DNA of 64,000 nucleotides. It comes from Amblyornis subalaris (taxonomy: Eukaryota > Chordata > Aves > Passeriformes > Ptilonorhynchidae). The position numbers were made by a program, and so were the translations under genes. Below, one piece after another: positions 25,480 through 38,379 of the stretch (position 1 is its first letter; each line of letters opens with the position of its first letter). The stretch spans positions 325,147-389,146 of the forward strand of contig JACAXG010000076.1 of NCBI GenBank assembly GCA_018881555.1, given 5' to 3'. Under the pieces are notes generated by a model. The model had not been told where the DNA came from. It saw only the letters and a program-made list of their open reading frames with translations, and searched no databases.

Positions 25480-27990
25480 CACACTGCAGCCCAGACAGGG
25501 TGATTATTCTCCTGAATACATTATTAGCCTTGGCCCCGGGAATACCTCCAAAGACTTTAATTAGAGGAAGCATAATATCTGCAAAAGTTTAACACTCCTG
25601 CTAGGTGGACAGGGACATTTTGTCCCTAATGAAGCCAAGCACTAAATGGCCTCCTCTCTGGCCCCTTCTGCAGGTGGGTGCCAGAGCAACTGTGGGGCCC
25701 TGCACGCCCTGAGGCAGGAGCATGCTCAGCTGTTCCAGGCTGGCCAGGACTCCAGTGGGCACCCACGTCTGAGGAGCACAGAGCGTGGTGCCCACTCCAA
25801 CAGCCCGACACCAAGGCCAGAAGGCACCCACGGGTATCGGCTCTAGGATGCTCATCTCGGCCCGGCTCTGACCTGGAGAAAGGTAATCAAAGCTCTATCT
25901 TTTACATGGTAAGAGGGATGCAAAAGGAATGAGTGTCCCTGACAGAAGACAGGATGGTACTAATTTTAAATTTTATTACCACTTATTTTCTGTTGCTTTT
26001 TTGGATCACCTGCTGCCAGGAAGAGTGCTTTTGTGGTTTAAACAGCCATTCTGTCTGGTGACAGTGAGACAAATAGAGCTGCAGGAGAGTTGGTACAGGC
26101 AGAGAGCACAGAGCCATGCCATGCACTTGTGGAAAAAAAAGGAACCTAAGTAAACACAGAGTGCCCCAAGGAGTTCTAGAGCTCATCAGTACTTGCTGCT
26201 TGTGGACCTGGCCTGACTGAAAAGGTGAGAGATGGGCACCTGGAAGAGAGCTTGCACACCACACTGTTTAAAATATTTAAAATATACTGTTGTATTTCTT
26301 AAAATTGTATTGAACATTTCAAATTCTGGCAATAGTTCCCACAACCCTGTCAAGACACATTTTCTTCTGCTTGCATGCTCATGCATGCAGAGTGGCACGC
26401 TTACTGCTGCAAGAGAAAAAACAACAACAAAAAGCCTGCACGTTTCCTCACTCTGTTCCTACAGGCCTTGAGTCTGAAATTAGAACAAATAAAATGTATA
26501 ATGCATGCTCTGGAAGCACCCAATAGGGTTATAAGCAGCCATTCCCTCTTCATGGAGAAAAAGTTTATGTAAATGACTGATGACAGTGTTATTGTGTGAG
26601 GAATATCAATGGAGTAATTACAGTTACATAGCTTGCTGCTGCACTGCTGCTCTAAGCCTGTGTTAATTTTTCACACCACTCCCCTGGGAAGGATCGCAGT
26701 GTGCTCCTAAGAGCAGAGCTAATAATCGGAGCTCTGAGCCACTGCCGCTGAAAGTAGCCCCAAGGTCTTTCTGAGCAGACTGCTAAACACTGCCTGTCTC
26801 CCCAGAGAGAAGAGAACAGAGATAAAATGATTAAAAACTGCCAAATTGGACTGGCAATCACTTGGCTATACTGTCAGCCCAAGACAAGACAAATCTCAGT
26901 TATTTTTCCTTTTGTGAGCTGGAGAACAAGGCCAGCACAAAGCAGCACAACTGCTAGCAGAGCAGCGGGCTGCCCATGTTCCAGGTCCTCACCAGTTCTG
27001 TGTCAACATGTGCAGACTCAAATGATACATTAGTGATTTTATTCAACACCAACACAAATCCAGAAACTGAGAAAATCAAGTTTTATTTAGGCCTACTGGG
27101 ACACTTATTAGGAATCAATTCCACTTGTTCGATCCCAGGAATAATTTCAGAACTGAGCAGATCACAGACCCAATAACTCCATCTTCCTCCACATGAGCAG
27201 TTCTTTGAGGTTGGATACTGCCGATACCATTTGTCCTAAAGTTTTAGACAAATGACATTCTGTCCAGCTCTACACGGTGAGAGGTAGCACAAGGATTAAA
27301 TGACAGAATACATCTTGAATGTGTAAATCAAAGTAAAGGCACTTTTAAAGACTCAGGTGAGGTATCTGCACCTCAGTTGTGTGAAGACTACAAGAGATTC
27401 TTAAACCACAGCTGATGATCAGTAACACAAGGTACCACTTCCCACGGGCTTGGAAGAAATACTCCGTAACAAAAAGAAAAGTAGCCACAATTAGCCTACC
27501 AGTCAGAAACCAGCAGCCCACACAAAGCAAGCTTGCAGTCCTGACACAAACCACCTCACATAGGTGCATACACCTTTCTTGGTGAGGGATGGGGAAGAAC
27601 AACAGGCAGAACGGCTGGGGAGAATCTCGTTTACCTTGTGCATGGCTGGTCCCTAAGTCCCATGCAAGCTAAATTTCCTGTGCGAAACCTGCCAAAATCG
27701 GTCAACATCACTTCATCCCTGTAAAGGGGCAAAAGGGTGGTGGCTAGGGACCTCTTCTACCTCCCCAACACAGTATTTTTAGCTTGAGTTCACTGCATGA
27801 AATTGGAAGTGCAGGTGTCAGCATTTGTGTAACCACCTATCCAGGCCCTTTTCCAGAGTCCAACTGTCAAGCAGCTCATGCATAATAACTACAGAAGTCA
27901 CACCACTCTGAACCCGGGGCTCCTCAACACCCTCCTATTTATCCACAGAGAGCAGGATGGCACCGGGGCTTTTCTCCTATACCTCACAAA
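25480..27990. other. Intronic stretch, mostly featureless
   Basis: Moderate composition. A repeat-free AT-rich part at about 26480-26760 with TAATTA at 26615-26620 may be another regulatory element. CATGCATGC-type alternation lies near 26380-26400. No gene was recognised. Confidence 0.5.
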
Positions 27991-27999
27991 TTTCTCAGA

Positions 28000-28255
28000 C
28001 ATTTGTATGTGATTAAACCACTTGTTTGTTATTAAAAATACTTCAGCTAATTCCCTTTTGAAGCAAGAGGAAGAAATCTGGCAAGATTGAACACTAGCAG
28101 CTAGCTCGGATAAAGAGGCTACAGGATTGCTTTGATAAATCCTCCAATTTTTCCAGTTTTCACATCAATTGCCAGGCCTGCTCCCCAAATATCTCATTTA
28201 CAGGACAGCTATTGAAGTTTCACAGGGATTAAGATGACCTCTCATCTCTATTTCC
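28000..28255. promoter_or_regulatory. Candidate conserved enhancer-like block
   Basis: Repeat-free AT-rich DNA with GTGATTAAACCAC, TTATTAAAAATAC, AGCTAATTCC and GGGATTAAGATG cores, several of which suit homeodomain or OTX/PITX-type (GGATTA) proteins. It ends abruptly at GC-richer sequence near 28260. Confidence 0.24.
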
Positions 28256-29550
28256 CTATAGGCCTGTGGCAGTGCTCCCTGGGCAGGGTTGCCAGGGCAC
28301 CCACGTGTGCCTAGGCACCCCAGCCCCTGGCATGTCTGCCGCAGTGAGGGAGCGAGCCCTGCACCTGGGTCTCTGCCAGCCTCGAAAACCCTCCTTGGAG
28401 CTGTGCCCAAAACCAGTTTCATGCACGAGCACACCAGGGTTTGGTCCTCTGCGTCCCAACACAGATTTGGAAACCTGAGATTTGAAAACCTGCAGGTGAA
28501 GGAGGGAGGGAAGCAAATTCCCCAGCACAGGAATTATTTTACTCTGTTTCTGTTTCACAACAGTCCTGTTATAATGCTTCTGCTTTCATCTCTGCAGCAT
28601 GTCTGGGGTGGGTAGAAGGGAGATTCGTGGCAAGCCAGGGGATTCTCAAGGGGAAGGTCTGCAGCAAGCCCTCCTCTCTCCATCCCAGAGAGAGAAGTGG
28701 GTAAGAGTCATGCCCCAAGGGCTGCCTGTGCTGGGGGGCACACAGGGACACTCGGGGCCTCGAGCTGAAACGCCTCCCCACACGGCATCAGTGGGGCTGC
28801 TGAATTGTGCAGCCTCTTCCCCAGGAGAGCCGGGGGCTGGGCCCTGCACCAATGAACCAAAAACACATCTGAGGCAGAGTATACTGCAGTTATAGGTTTT
28901 AGTTTATTTCATCNATAGCTCATTTTTAGCTGATTCTTTTTGATCTCTCTCAGTGTTTCATCTGACATGCCTTGCCAGGTCCACCACAGCTCTTCCTGGT
29001 TGTGTTGAAAAAGCCCCATCTCTCCCTACAGCTTTGGTTTTCATCAGACTAAGGTAAGCTGAATCCTTTCCACCTATGCCAAAACACATCTGATCTTGCA
29101 CAGAGAAACAGCAGAACCAAAACGCAGAGCTCTGCAAAATCCCATTTATTACCTTCCAGTCATCTATCAGTTAAAGTGAACATTTCCTCTGTAAAGGAAG
29201 GTGTTGNGGCAAGTCTCTAAAGTACAGTTGGGAATGATATGGCCATATCTACAACCCCTTTCCCCTCAGCTAGACACACTGGTGTGTTCACACACAAACT
29301 ATTCAATTAAGAGAATCTAAATAGGCATGTACTTGCAGCCTGGAAAAGTTTAAGTTGCTGGAGCTGTCTGGAGGGCATTTGTGCAGTGGAAGCACTTTAG
29401 GCCAGTCTTTGTGGATGTGACACAGCCCTGATGGACATCCCTCACCTCCTTGTCTTCAATGTAACACAACCTTCCAGCCAGCTGACAGACATTTTCCAGT
29501 GTTAACAATACGGGCTTGCTTACTGTGGTTTTTTCCTCATTTCCAATCCT

Positions 29551-29565
29551 AAAAAAAAAAAAAAA
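29551..29565. repeat. A15 homopolymer
   Basis: Fifteen consecutive A residues. No processed-pseudogene body was recognised upstream. Confidence 0.9.
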
Positions 29566-30113
29566 TCACTATAATCTTAACTTTGATACACAAAAATACA
29601 CCTTTTCCACACACTAAATACATAGCCAATGCACACCACAGGCATGTACTTATTGTGAGCAGAGGGTCATATTGTAAACAGAAAAACAACTTTCTACTTC
29701 AGCTGCTCTAGATCCAGATGCTTTCTCTGTTCTGCAACACTCCAGACACTTATGATTAAAAAGAACATACCAGGTATTACAACTATTAAACTGTTAGATA
29801 CAATTTACAATGGCAATAACCCCCTTGTCGTTGGTCCTTCCTAAAGTTAACCAGAAGTTTGTCAGATATTTAACAGCTCATGGAGCGAACTGAGTTTGTG
29901 ACTCGTTTCACGGAAGTTTGGTCAGTTATTTCTTACAATCACCAGCTTTTGTTTTAACTCAGTTTGCTCAAGTTAAGGAAAATGTGAGGCTAACTGGCAT
30001 CGGGCTTTTTACTTTTGGTCTATTTGTACAGTGTCTCATTTCACTCATATCCAGAGCAGCTCAGACCTGAGTCCTGCTCTGAGCTTGCAGAGTTGGGGTC
30101 AAGCACCTCGTGA

Positions 30114-30133
30114 GGCAGGCAGGCAGGCAGGCA
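30114..30133. repeat. (GGCA)5 microsatellite
   Basis: Five perfect GGCA tetranucleotide units. Confidence 0.92.
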
Positions 30134-31979
30134 AAGCACACTGCGGCAGTGACAGAACCTCGGGACTCAGCTCTGGTCCAAACCATCACCGAGCCCCAGC
30201 GGCACAGGCTGACAGCACCCGCTGGCAGGGGGGTTTGCAGCAGCCCACACGCCCGGCCCCTCGGGGCTGCCTGCCCCACGCGCAGTGTCCCACCACGGGA
30301 ATAGGGCAGCGGACAGTCAGCCTTAGTGTCCTTCCAGACATGTCCAAAGGGATGTCTGCCGGATCGTTCTCTGCAGCAAAGGCAGGAGAAGGCAGCAGAC
30401 TGGCCTGACTGATGTACTTCCCTGGCCTCCAACTGCACCAGGAGATAGAGGGCACAGCTTTGGCATGGACTAAAGTGGACAAGGGTGATGGGATTGGCTA
30501 AAAGACAGGAGGAGAAGAAGCATCCAGTGCTGTCCTTGTTTTAGAAGAAATTTAATAACTTTGGTAGAGAAGTACAAACCAGGGAAGCTGTCAGTGCTCA
30601 TTCACTGAAAGTAATGAGGTTTGGCAGATTTTTCTCAAGGATCACAGGTTATAGGCTCCCCTACTAATCAGAAGCAAGATGTTGTCAGGGTGGATGTCTA
30701 TCTTTCCCAGAAAATATTAACATTTTAAACATGTAAGAGCATGTAGAAGTCATCATAAAGTTACTGTCGTTTGTGTCCCTGCTAGGGTGAGCACTGCAAA
30801 TGCAAACCAGCCTGGCCTCAGGACACCCACCAGTACAATGCAGGCCTGGGAAGGATCAGCAAAAGCTGAAGATGAGAAAATGACCAGATTAACATTTTCT
30901 CACTACAAGTCCCCAAGCTCAGTGTATTGCCTGCCACCTCTGGCTAAATTCACACAGAATTTAGTCCCAAGCTTCCCTGGATTTTTAATTTAGCAAAGGA
31001 TCCCTGGGCTTAGCAATTCTACCAGATGATAAGAGCAGTTTACAAAATGTCTTAACTTTCTAAATGTATTTCTGGAGAGCTGATAATTTAGGGCTTGACA
31101 CCACGTGCAAGTCTTGCCTGAGCAGGAACCCTGCATGGTGTAATCGCTTCCTGCTGCGAGGGCACAGTGTCTGGATCAAGGCTCACAGCTGACACACTCC
31201 TGCCTGACACTGGGCTGGATCAGGCACCTCCCCGTGCCATCGGCACGCTCCTGCAACCATTCCTCACCAGCTAACTTTCTCTTTCAGTGGCACGAGTGAT
31301 GTCAGTCTATGAGCTGGGTATTTTGATTTTAGAATGAACTGGGAGGTGCAGATTTTATTACGTTTATGAAATAAGAACACAATTGTCCTCCGAAGCATGC
31401 AAGCCAGAGGCCAGGGGCAGTGCTAAAAACTTCTCCCACAGGAAAAACAGACACAAGGCTGGCTTTGAGAGTGGGCGTCTTCTACACTAACCACCGCCTT
31501 GTCAGAAACCACAGCTGTCCACCACATGAGCCCGCTCAGCCGGGGCTGCCTCGGGCGTGCTGACAGGTCAGTGCCTGCAGCACGGTGCTCCCTGCAGCAC
31601 AGGGCAGCTCCTCCAGCGCCGAGCCGGCAACTTCGCAGCCCAGCACCCCCGAGGACAGGTAAGGCACCAAGGTGAGCTGTGCCAGAGTTTCCCTGTCTGT
31701 CTTTCTAGAGGCAAGGGGCTGAACGGCCTCCCTGGGCATTTCTGACACGGGCGCTTATACACACACACGCTTCTTTTTGGCCCTTCTATATGTGGCAATA
31801 TTTACTAGCGCATGTCTTGTGGCACAGCATCAGCGTGAGTCTGCAGAGCAAACTCCAGCTGAGCGCCTGCACAATGCCCCAGCTGCCCCAGCTTTCAAGG
31901 TGCTGTGCATGATCCTTCTCTCCATCCACTGTTTGCCCTGTCGTGCTCTTACAGTACATGCAGAACAGCTTGGGTCTTC

Positions 31980-32310
31980 CGGGAGAAAAAACACACAACA
32001 AGCCATTATTAAAATTAGTTTAGTAAACAATAATCAGAGGAATAGTTAATAAGCACAGCTTTGCTGTGTTAAGTAGGAAATTAGATCCACTGCCCCATTA
32101 CTATTTTGAGTGAGAAAGCAATGATGCCTTTAATTATGCATAGTCTGCTTTATTTGAACTGTGTTGGCTGTTGTGAAGGAAATAATCAATGTAAACGCCT
32201 CCTGAGGTCGCTCCTGAGGCAGCCATGAAATGAACTAAGTGAGCAGAGCAGTGTGTATAATCATATCAAGCAAATCCCCAGGTACCAGCCTGAGAAACAC
32301 ACACATATGA
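31980..32310. promoter_or_regulatory. Candidate conserved enhancer-like block
   Basis: This repeat-free stretch has a dense run of homeodomain cores (CCATTATTAAAATTAG, AACAATAATCAG, TAGTTAATAAGC) and CCTTTAATTATGCATAG, with TAATTA at 32131-32136 next to a TATGCAT octamer-like site, then AATAATCAATGTAAACG. Closely packed HOX/PBX, LIM-HD, POU and forkhead-like sites are typical of deeply conserved developmental enhancers. This is my strongest candidate by texture; conservation cannot be tested here. Confidence 0.35.
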
Positions 32311-32319
32311 TTTATACAC

Positions 32320-35300
32320 TCTCCACAACTCAACACTGACACCCCGAGCCATTTTAACAGCAGAGCCTGCACACTGCTCTGAATTCTTACCTACACACGA
32401 CAAGTCAAATTTTTGAAGCTGGAATTAATCCTGTGCATTTTTAAATTAACACAGCCTACCCTGAACTCTGTGGGAATCCTGCTTGATTAGAGATCGTGGA
32501 ACTCAACTCCTGTTTAAAACCAGTTTGTATTCTAGGGGCCTTAAGCAGAACTCCCTGAAGAATTTCTGCACACTAAAGTTAATCTTCAGGAGAAGTTCAA
32601 CACAAAATACAGTTTAGAACCAAACTCCATTGTAGTGAGAGTGGTAAGATTCAGACTGGAGGAATTATCTTTTAATTTCTGTATTTACCCAATAGCAAAC
32701 TTTTATCTGAATTTGTTTACAAAGTTAATCAGATTTTTGTTTGCTTGTTGTTTTTCACGTTTTTGAGTTCAAGCAAAAATTTTAAATACAAGTATCCATC
32801 TTCAGAGTGAATTGGCAGCACCTGTGTTAAACTGTGAAGGAGAGAATACAACAGCCAAACGAGACTTTCTGTGCACATTTCTTCACCAACCACCTTTCGG
32901 TGACTGAGGTGCTGTGGCAGTGTCACAGCTCACCCCACCTCTCCCCTCGCCATGTTTTACTTCTGTGGAAGCCGCACCAAGAAACTCACCCTAAAAAAAG
33001 AAATAAAAAATAGAAAAAAGAGAAATTGTATTGTGTTTCAGAGGATCACAGCTTGTAGGGAAATCACGGTGTGCACATCATGCCCTGGAACAGTGGCTGC
33101 AGCAGCCCACCCTGCTCCAGACAGCAGCACACCAGAGGGGTCTGCACCGCCCACCTGCCGACAGCACCGGCAGCCCTGTGCTTACACAGGGCGGGCAGCA
33201 CAGTCCCCTGGCACCCTGTGGCTGCCAGGGCAGGAACCATGTCACAGCAACACAGAGGCTTCCCAGAGCACATTTAGGTGGTTGTGTACAGACATCTGCT
33301 CTCCACTCCACACACAGGATTTTGGTAGGTCCCTCACTCATGCTAAAGGGAGTTTGATCTTTCACTGAGACANGCACTGGCGTGAACTTCACCCTAAGGA
33401 GTTAAATCAGCTTTTGCTATGGAAACTCACATGACAAAAATAGATCCTCCTGCTCTACAGGATCTGTACTGTGTGTGATTTAGGGGCCCTTACTGAACTA
33501 CCCTGTGCGGTTTGTTTTGTTGCACAAAAATCCTATTTGTCAAAAATGTCTCTTTCCTCAAGATTCATTTGAATAGGTGCTGCTGTACTGGCCATGGGAT
33601 GGGAAAATGCCAGCCCTTCTTCCCAAATGGAAAAGGAAAGCTTATGCTTCTTAGCATTCTGGCTGGAAATAAAAGTGTTAAGGAGTAAGAGCATATGGTG
33701 GTTCATAATTTTTATTCAACCCATCCTTAAGCATGCTACCATAAATCTTTTCACAATAAATAAGTCTGAATAGAGGTATCCAAGATCACAAAGTAGTATT
33801 TTGTATGACTTCAGACTTTTCAAGTCTACAAGCAAAATAGCTATGTCCAAAACATGCTAAAAATATCCAACAGGAGACTAGCGACTATTATTTGCATTCT
33901 TTGATGGATTTGACTCTTTAATGCTCTTAAAATTGAAACCCTGTAATGGTGATTCTAAAAAAATACATGCAGCTTCACATTTTCTGAGAGTTGAGTAGAT
34001 AAAGATTTGGGTACCAGGACCTTGTTTCAAGATTATTTGAAATATTGTTGATTGATTTTAGTTTGGGGTTTTTTTTAAGAGGGCTGTTCTGGTCACCTGA
34101 AAAGGCACATCCAGTCATTACAGGCAGGAAAAAAGCGACTGGCAGGAGCTCTGAGTGAAGCTCAAGGCAATGATAGATGAACTATCACCTTACTACCTGC
34201 CCAATTTGCACTGTGCATTGAGGATACGATCTTTTTGTATAAGAGGTAGGGCATTTCTCATCTCAGCCTCTCCCTTCACTCCTCTGTAACATGTACAAGA
34301 CACAAAAGCACTCTCTCAGCAGTTTCTGAGCCCTGAGTGCCATGGAGTGATGCCCCAGTCACTGTGATGCTCAGGCTCGTCTGCCAGCAGGACTGGGACA
34401 ATGGGCTCTGCCAGTGTGTGCAGCCACAGAGCTAAAGCTGCTTCAGGAGCCTTGAATGGGTTCCTGCGCCACACACAGAGCTAGAACGACCTGGAACTGC
34501 TGTCCCCTCTCTTGAAACAATAAGGGCAGAGGTGAACAAGATTCCCAGAGCAGGGTGCTAGAGAGGCCAGCACGTCCGCAGGACCGCACGGCACAGGNGC
34601 TGCCGCCCCCTTCACCTGTGAGGCTGCGCTGCCCAGAGGCACCCTGGGTAGTCCTATGGGTTTCTCCTTCAGGCAGAACTTGAGGATCACACAGCCATAC
34701 GCATATGTGCACACAAACACATCTGCACACACTCACTTTTTCCAGCCCCTTAAAGAAAATAAATCGCATGAGCATCGTGCATATTTTAAGCTGATACCCT
34801 GGGGGATTTTCAGACCAAAAATGCCTTAACCAGAAAACTTCATGTTTTCCTTGCTCTCAAAAACTCAGAAGAATTCATATACAAATGATGACAAATACTT
34901 CATTCAAACAGACAGTTACTCCCAGAGCAGAGGGAATAGGGCCAGCTCAAGTAGTGCGGATGGCTGCATGCAGCTAGCCCCTTTGCTTCAAGACCACAGG
35001 AATTGTTTATCACTGAGACTCTCCCAAGCTAATTGAAACCAGCCCTGACTTTTGAACCTGCCAGCACTAAAGAAACTTTAAGTGTTTTCTCCTACTGAGA
35101 TTTGGCCTATGGGGACTGCTCATTGCTCACCCCTCAGTCATTTCCAGTTCTTTTTATTTCCACCTTGAATGAATCCTTGGACTAAAAGATGCTTAAGCAA
35201 TTCTCTGGTAAAACACTTCATTTATATGACAATGAAATTTTGAGACCATGTTGCTCATTTCACATCTTTAAGATTGTTGAATCCAAGTTTGGATTCATCA

Positions 35301-38300
35301 TTAAGAACTCCTATTATAAAACAGTTTCAATAGTTTGGGGATTTTTGTGGTTTACAACTTGCAAATGTAACTTATGCAAATGACATTTGCAACATACGGC
35401 ATGCTCTCACTTAGGATTTTCACAAGTTCTTGGTAGCAGGAATTTCAGCAGGGAATTGGAAAAACAGTCCAGTTAACCTGAAGCTGGTTTAACATTTTCT
35501 AAAAGCAACCTGAAAAATATTTCCATCCAAAGGCAGACCAGCCTGGTATGTGCTGTACTGGACAGATGTGCTGGCCTGCCCTACACAAACAGGGAACGAA
35601 TTTTATCCAGTACGTATCTTCATTAGGATGCTGTTATTACAGGAACACTAGTGTCTAATGCTGCCCCACAAAAAAACCTTTGGAAAACATTGCAACCATG
35701 ATGCTCCACTGCTAACATGCAATCCACAGACTTATCATCGACAGAGAAACAGATGCAGGTCACAGCACCAGATTCTGGCAGCCTGACATCCCAAGCTTGC
35801 TTCCAGCCCTCCTAATTCCCCCAGGACACTGTTCAGTGCATCACAGATTAAGTCAGGACAAGCAGGCAGGCAGCAGCACATTTATCTTCTTTGCAAACAT
35901 CAGTTCCAAGAGAGATTCCACAGATAAGACAAGTTCATTCAAATTCATTCATCTGAGAATAGAAACCTAAGCCAAAACTAACATGCATTTTATGCTTATT
36001 TACAGACCACCAGAGACTAAAGGATTCACCAAGAAATTCACAGGTACCTTGTCTGCAGCAGTAGCGAAATGCCACAGAGTCATTCTCCTGGGAGGTTTCA
36101 CTGCACATCAGCCTGAAGTTCAGCCTTTCCCCACGGCTCTTCTCCTCCTGTGGTCCTGCTCCTGCTGCCGAGCTGACCTTGGTCCACGCAGCAGCAAGGA
36201 GGGCACTCTGTGCCTGGTGCTGTCTGGACAGACGATCCACTTTGGTACCACAGCAGTCAAACAACTGCAAGCCCACAGGCCCTAAGAAATGCTTGCAACA
36301 GAATCACAAGAATAACTTCTCTGCACTCTTAAGACTTCAATGCATTTATCTGCCCAGAAAGNCAGAGTGCCCTGAAGAGCAGCAGCACCCTTGTGCCCGC
36401 AGCCAGCTCGGTCCTGCAGCCCAGCCCAGCCCAGCCTCCAGGGAACAGCCAGGGCGGAGTCGCCATGTTCAAACTTCTGGAGAACTCGGCAGCAGGTGAA
36501 GCCAAGTAACAGGGAGCTACTGCCCTTACCTGTGCCTCTGGGGAGAAGAGGCACAGAGGCTCAGGGAAGAGTGATAAAATGGTTTAGTTGTTTGTCCTCA
36601 GGATGGTTCCAAGATGTAGTCATGACATGCTGCTGGATCCCTTGCTTAAACTCCCTGCAAAGATTCATGCCTGACACTTTCTGTACATGTTACATGTGGC
36701 TATTCATTGCCTCAGCATATGCAATACAATTGATGGCTTGAAAAAAAGAGGTGAATAAAGTTTAAACTTTTGTGTGGGTTGTGCCCAGAGGACGGCTGTG
36801 CCCAGATGTTGCCAGTTCATAAAAAGTCAGTAGCTGGGTCACGTCATAAGTGAATAAGACAGTGATGATGTCAATGAACAAGAGAGGAGAAAGAAGAAAG
36901 GATTTTCTCAGTGAACACGTCATGATCTCCTATAGAGAAAAGGACAAATGCAATCCTCTTTTTCTTGTTGTGCACCTTTTTCCAACCTTGCCTCTTTTGA
37001 ATGTGCAGCTCACATTCTGCTGTCCTCAGACTCATACATTGTTGAGTCTGAGGACCTCAACAAAAGAGATCACAGAGCAACCATACCTGTCCTCGTGGGA
37101 AGGACACGGGAGGGTAAACAGCGCGTGACAGATGGTAGTCATAGTGCTGACACACAGTGAGATGACGTTTGAGTCTGGAGACTCTAAACACTGTTCACAG
37201 TCAGGGTCCTGTTCACTATGCTCAAGGACACCAGCACACAGGTATAGACAAGGCGGCTGCTGGTTATCTCCCTGCTCACCTCACCAGCACCTCTCCAACA
37301 GGCTGCCAGCGGTGCTGGTGCACATCAGCAGGAATAACAACTTCCAGGAGCTCTCCAGACCACAGAACCAGTATTTTCCACACATGCCAATACTTTCCAA
37401 CTGTGGGTACTCCCTCTTGACAGGATTTGGGAATGCTTGGGGGCTTTGGACTAGCTCCTGGAGCTGCAACAGCCATGTCAGCACGGCACTGTGCCCAGGC
37501 TGAGAAACGTGGGGGCGTAAGAGTCAAGTTCACCTGGAAGTGGGACAGGGGGTACAACAGCTTGGGAAATGCTGACAGAGACTGTTTGACACTCAACCTG
37601 TCCTGAGGAAGCCTCAGGAATCCTGCTCAGTATCATGCAGGGATCAGCCTGGCAGGCTCACACGTGCACATCAGCTATTTCCCCCAGGACTGAAGCAGTA
37701 GCAGCAACATCCCTTCAGCTTGTGTGTGGGAGCAGTCCCAGTGCCGGTGTTGATCCAAGTGGAAAGTCAGCCCCAGCTGGCACCAGGCCAGCCAGTTGAA
37801 TCGCCTCCTCACCCCAGGCGTCCTCAGCCTTTACAAAGGGAAGAGCTTTGCGCCGCACTGCTGCTCCGGCGGCACTGCGGGCATCGGTGCCCAGCGCGGG
37901 GGCGCGTGTGCGACATCTCACAGTGTGCAGCACACAGCGCTTCCTCTGCCACCAGCACATCACCTTCCTGCCGCATGCAGACAGTTCCACACAGACCTGA
38001 GAAGCGAACGGTGCAAAGGGACTGCTCATTCTTCCTTTGTGGGACGTACATTAATGTATGTTATCTTACAACACTGAGTAATTAGGGCTCAACTGTGCAG
38101 TCCTATGGAGAGGCCTTTGCCTTGCAGGCTGCAAAAATGACATTTGTAGACTGCAAGTTTGTGGGTTAAGGATATGGGAGACATCAGCTCTCTCCTCCCT
38201 TTGAGAGGTTCACACCTTTCACCAGCCTGGAGAACACCCTCACCTGCGAGCTAGGGGGTGACTGGGGCAGGTCCCATCTTCACCCTCCACCACACAGAGG

Positions 38301-38370
38301 AGTCACCGGGGGAGCATCCGGGGGCTGGTGTGGTCCGGGAAGCCAGCAGCGAGGGCACTCATCTGCCCGA
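32320..38370. other. Intronic stretch, no gene recognised
   Basis: Mixed composition with GC-richer patches at about 33090-33270 and 37740-38000. It contains a perfect 13-bp hairpin at 37022-37055 and a poly(A)-signal-like AATAAA at 36754-36759 followed by a GT-rich element. Ns lie at 33373, 34598 and 36362. No repeat family was identified. Confidence 0.5.
37022..37055. repeat. Perfect 13-bp inverted repeat (hairpin)
   Basis: GTCCTCAGACTCA (37022-37034) and its exact reverse complement TGAGTCTGAGGAC (37043-37055) flank the 8-nt loop TACATTGT. Each arm includes a TGAGTC/GACTCA site of AP-1-like form. A perfect stem of this length is unlikely by chance in 64 kb. It could be a transcribed hairpin, a paired AP-1 site or a small mobile-element footprint. 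Confidence 0.8.
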
Positions 38371-38379
38371 GGCTGCAGG

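Larger units (their letters stand above)
28270..31960. other. Intronic stretch with simple repeats
   Basis: Contains a 15-A run at 29551-29565, five GGCA units at 30114-30133, an AC repeat near 31759-31769, GC-richer patches at about 28290-28860, 30060-30300 and 31520-31680, and Ns at 28914 and 29207. Overlapping short frames occur on both strands without recognisable products. Confidence 0.55.

Noticed and set aside
36391..36741. Frame of 116 codons ending just before an AATAAA
   Set aside because: The frame opens with TTG and its only internal ATG lies close to its end; no domain is visible. The poly(A)-like signal is kept as a separate weak observation.
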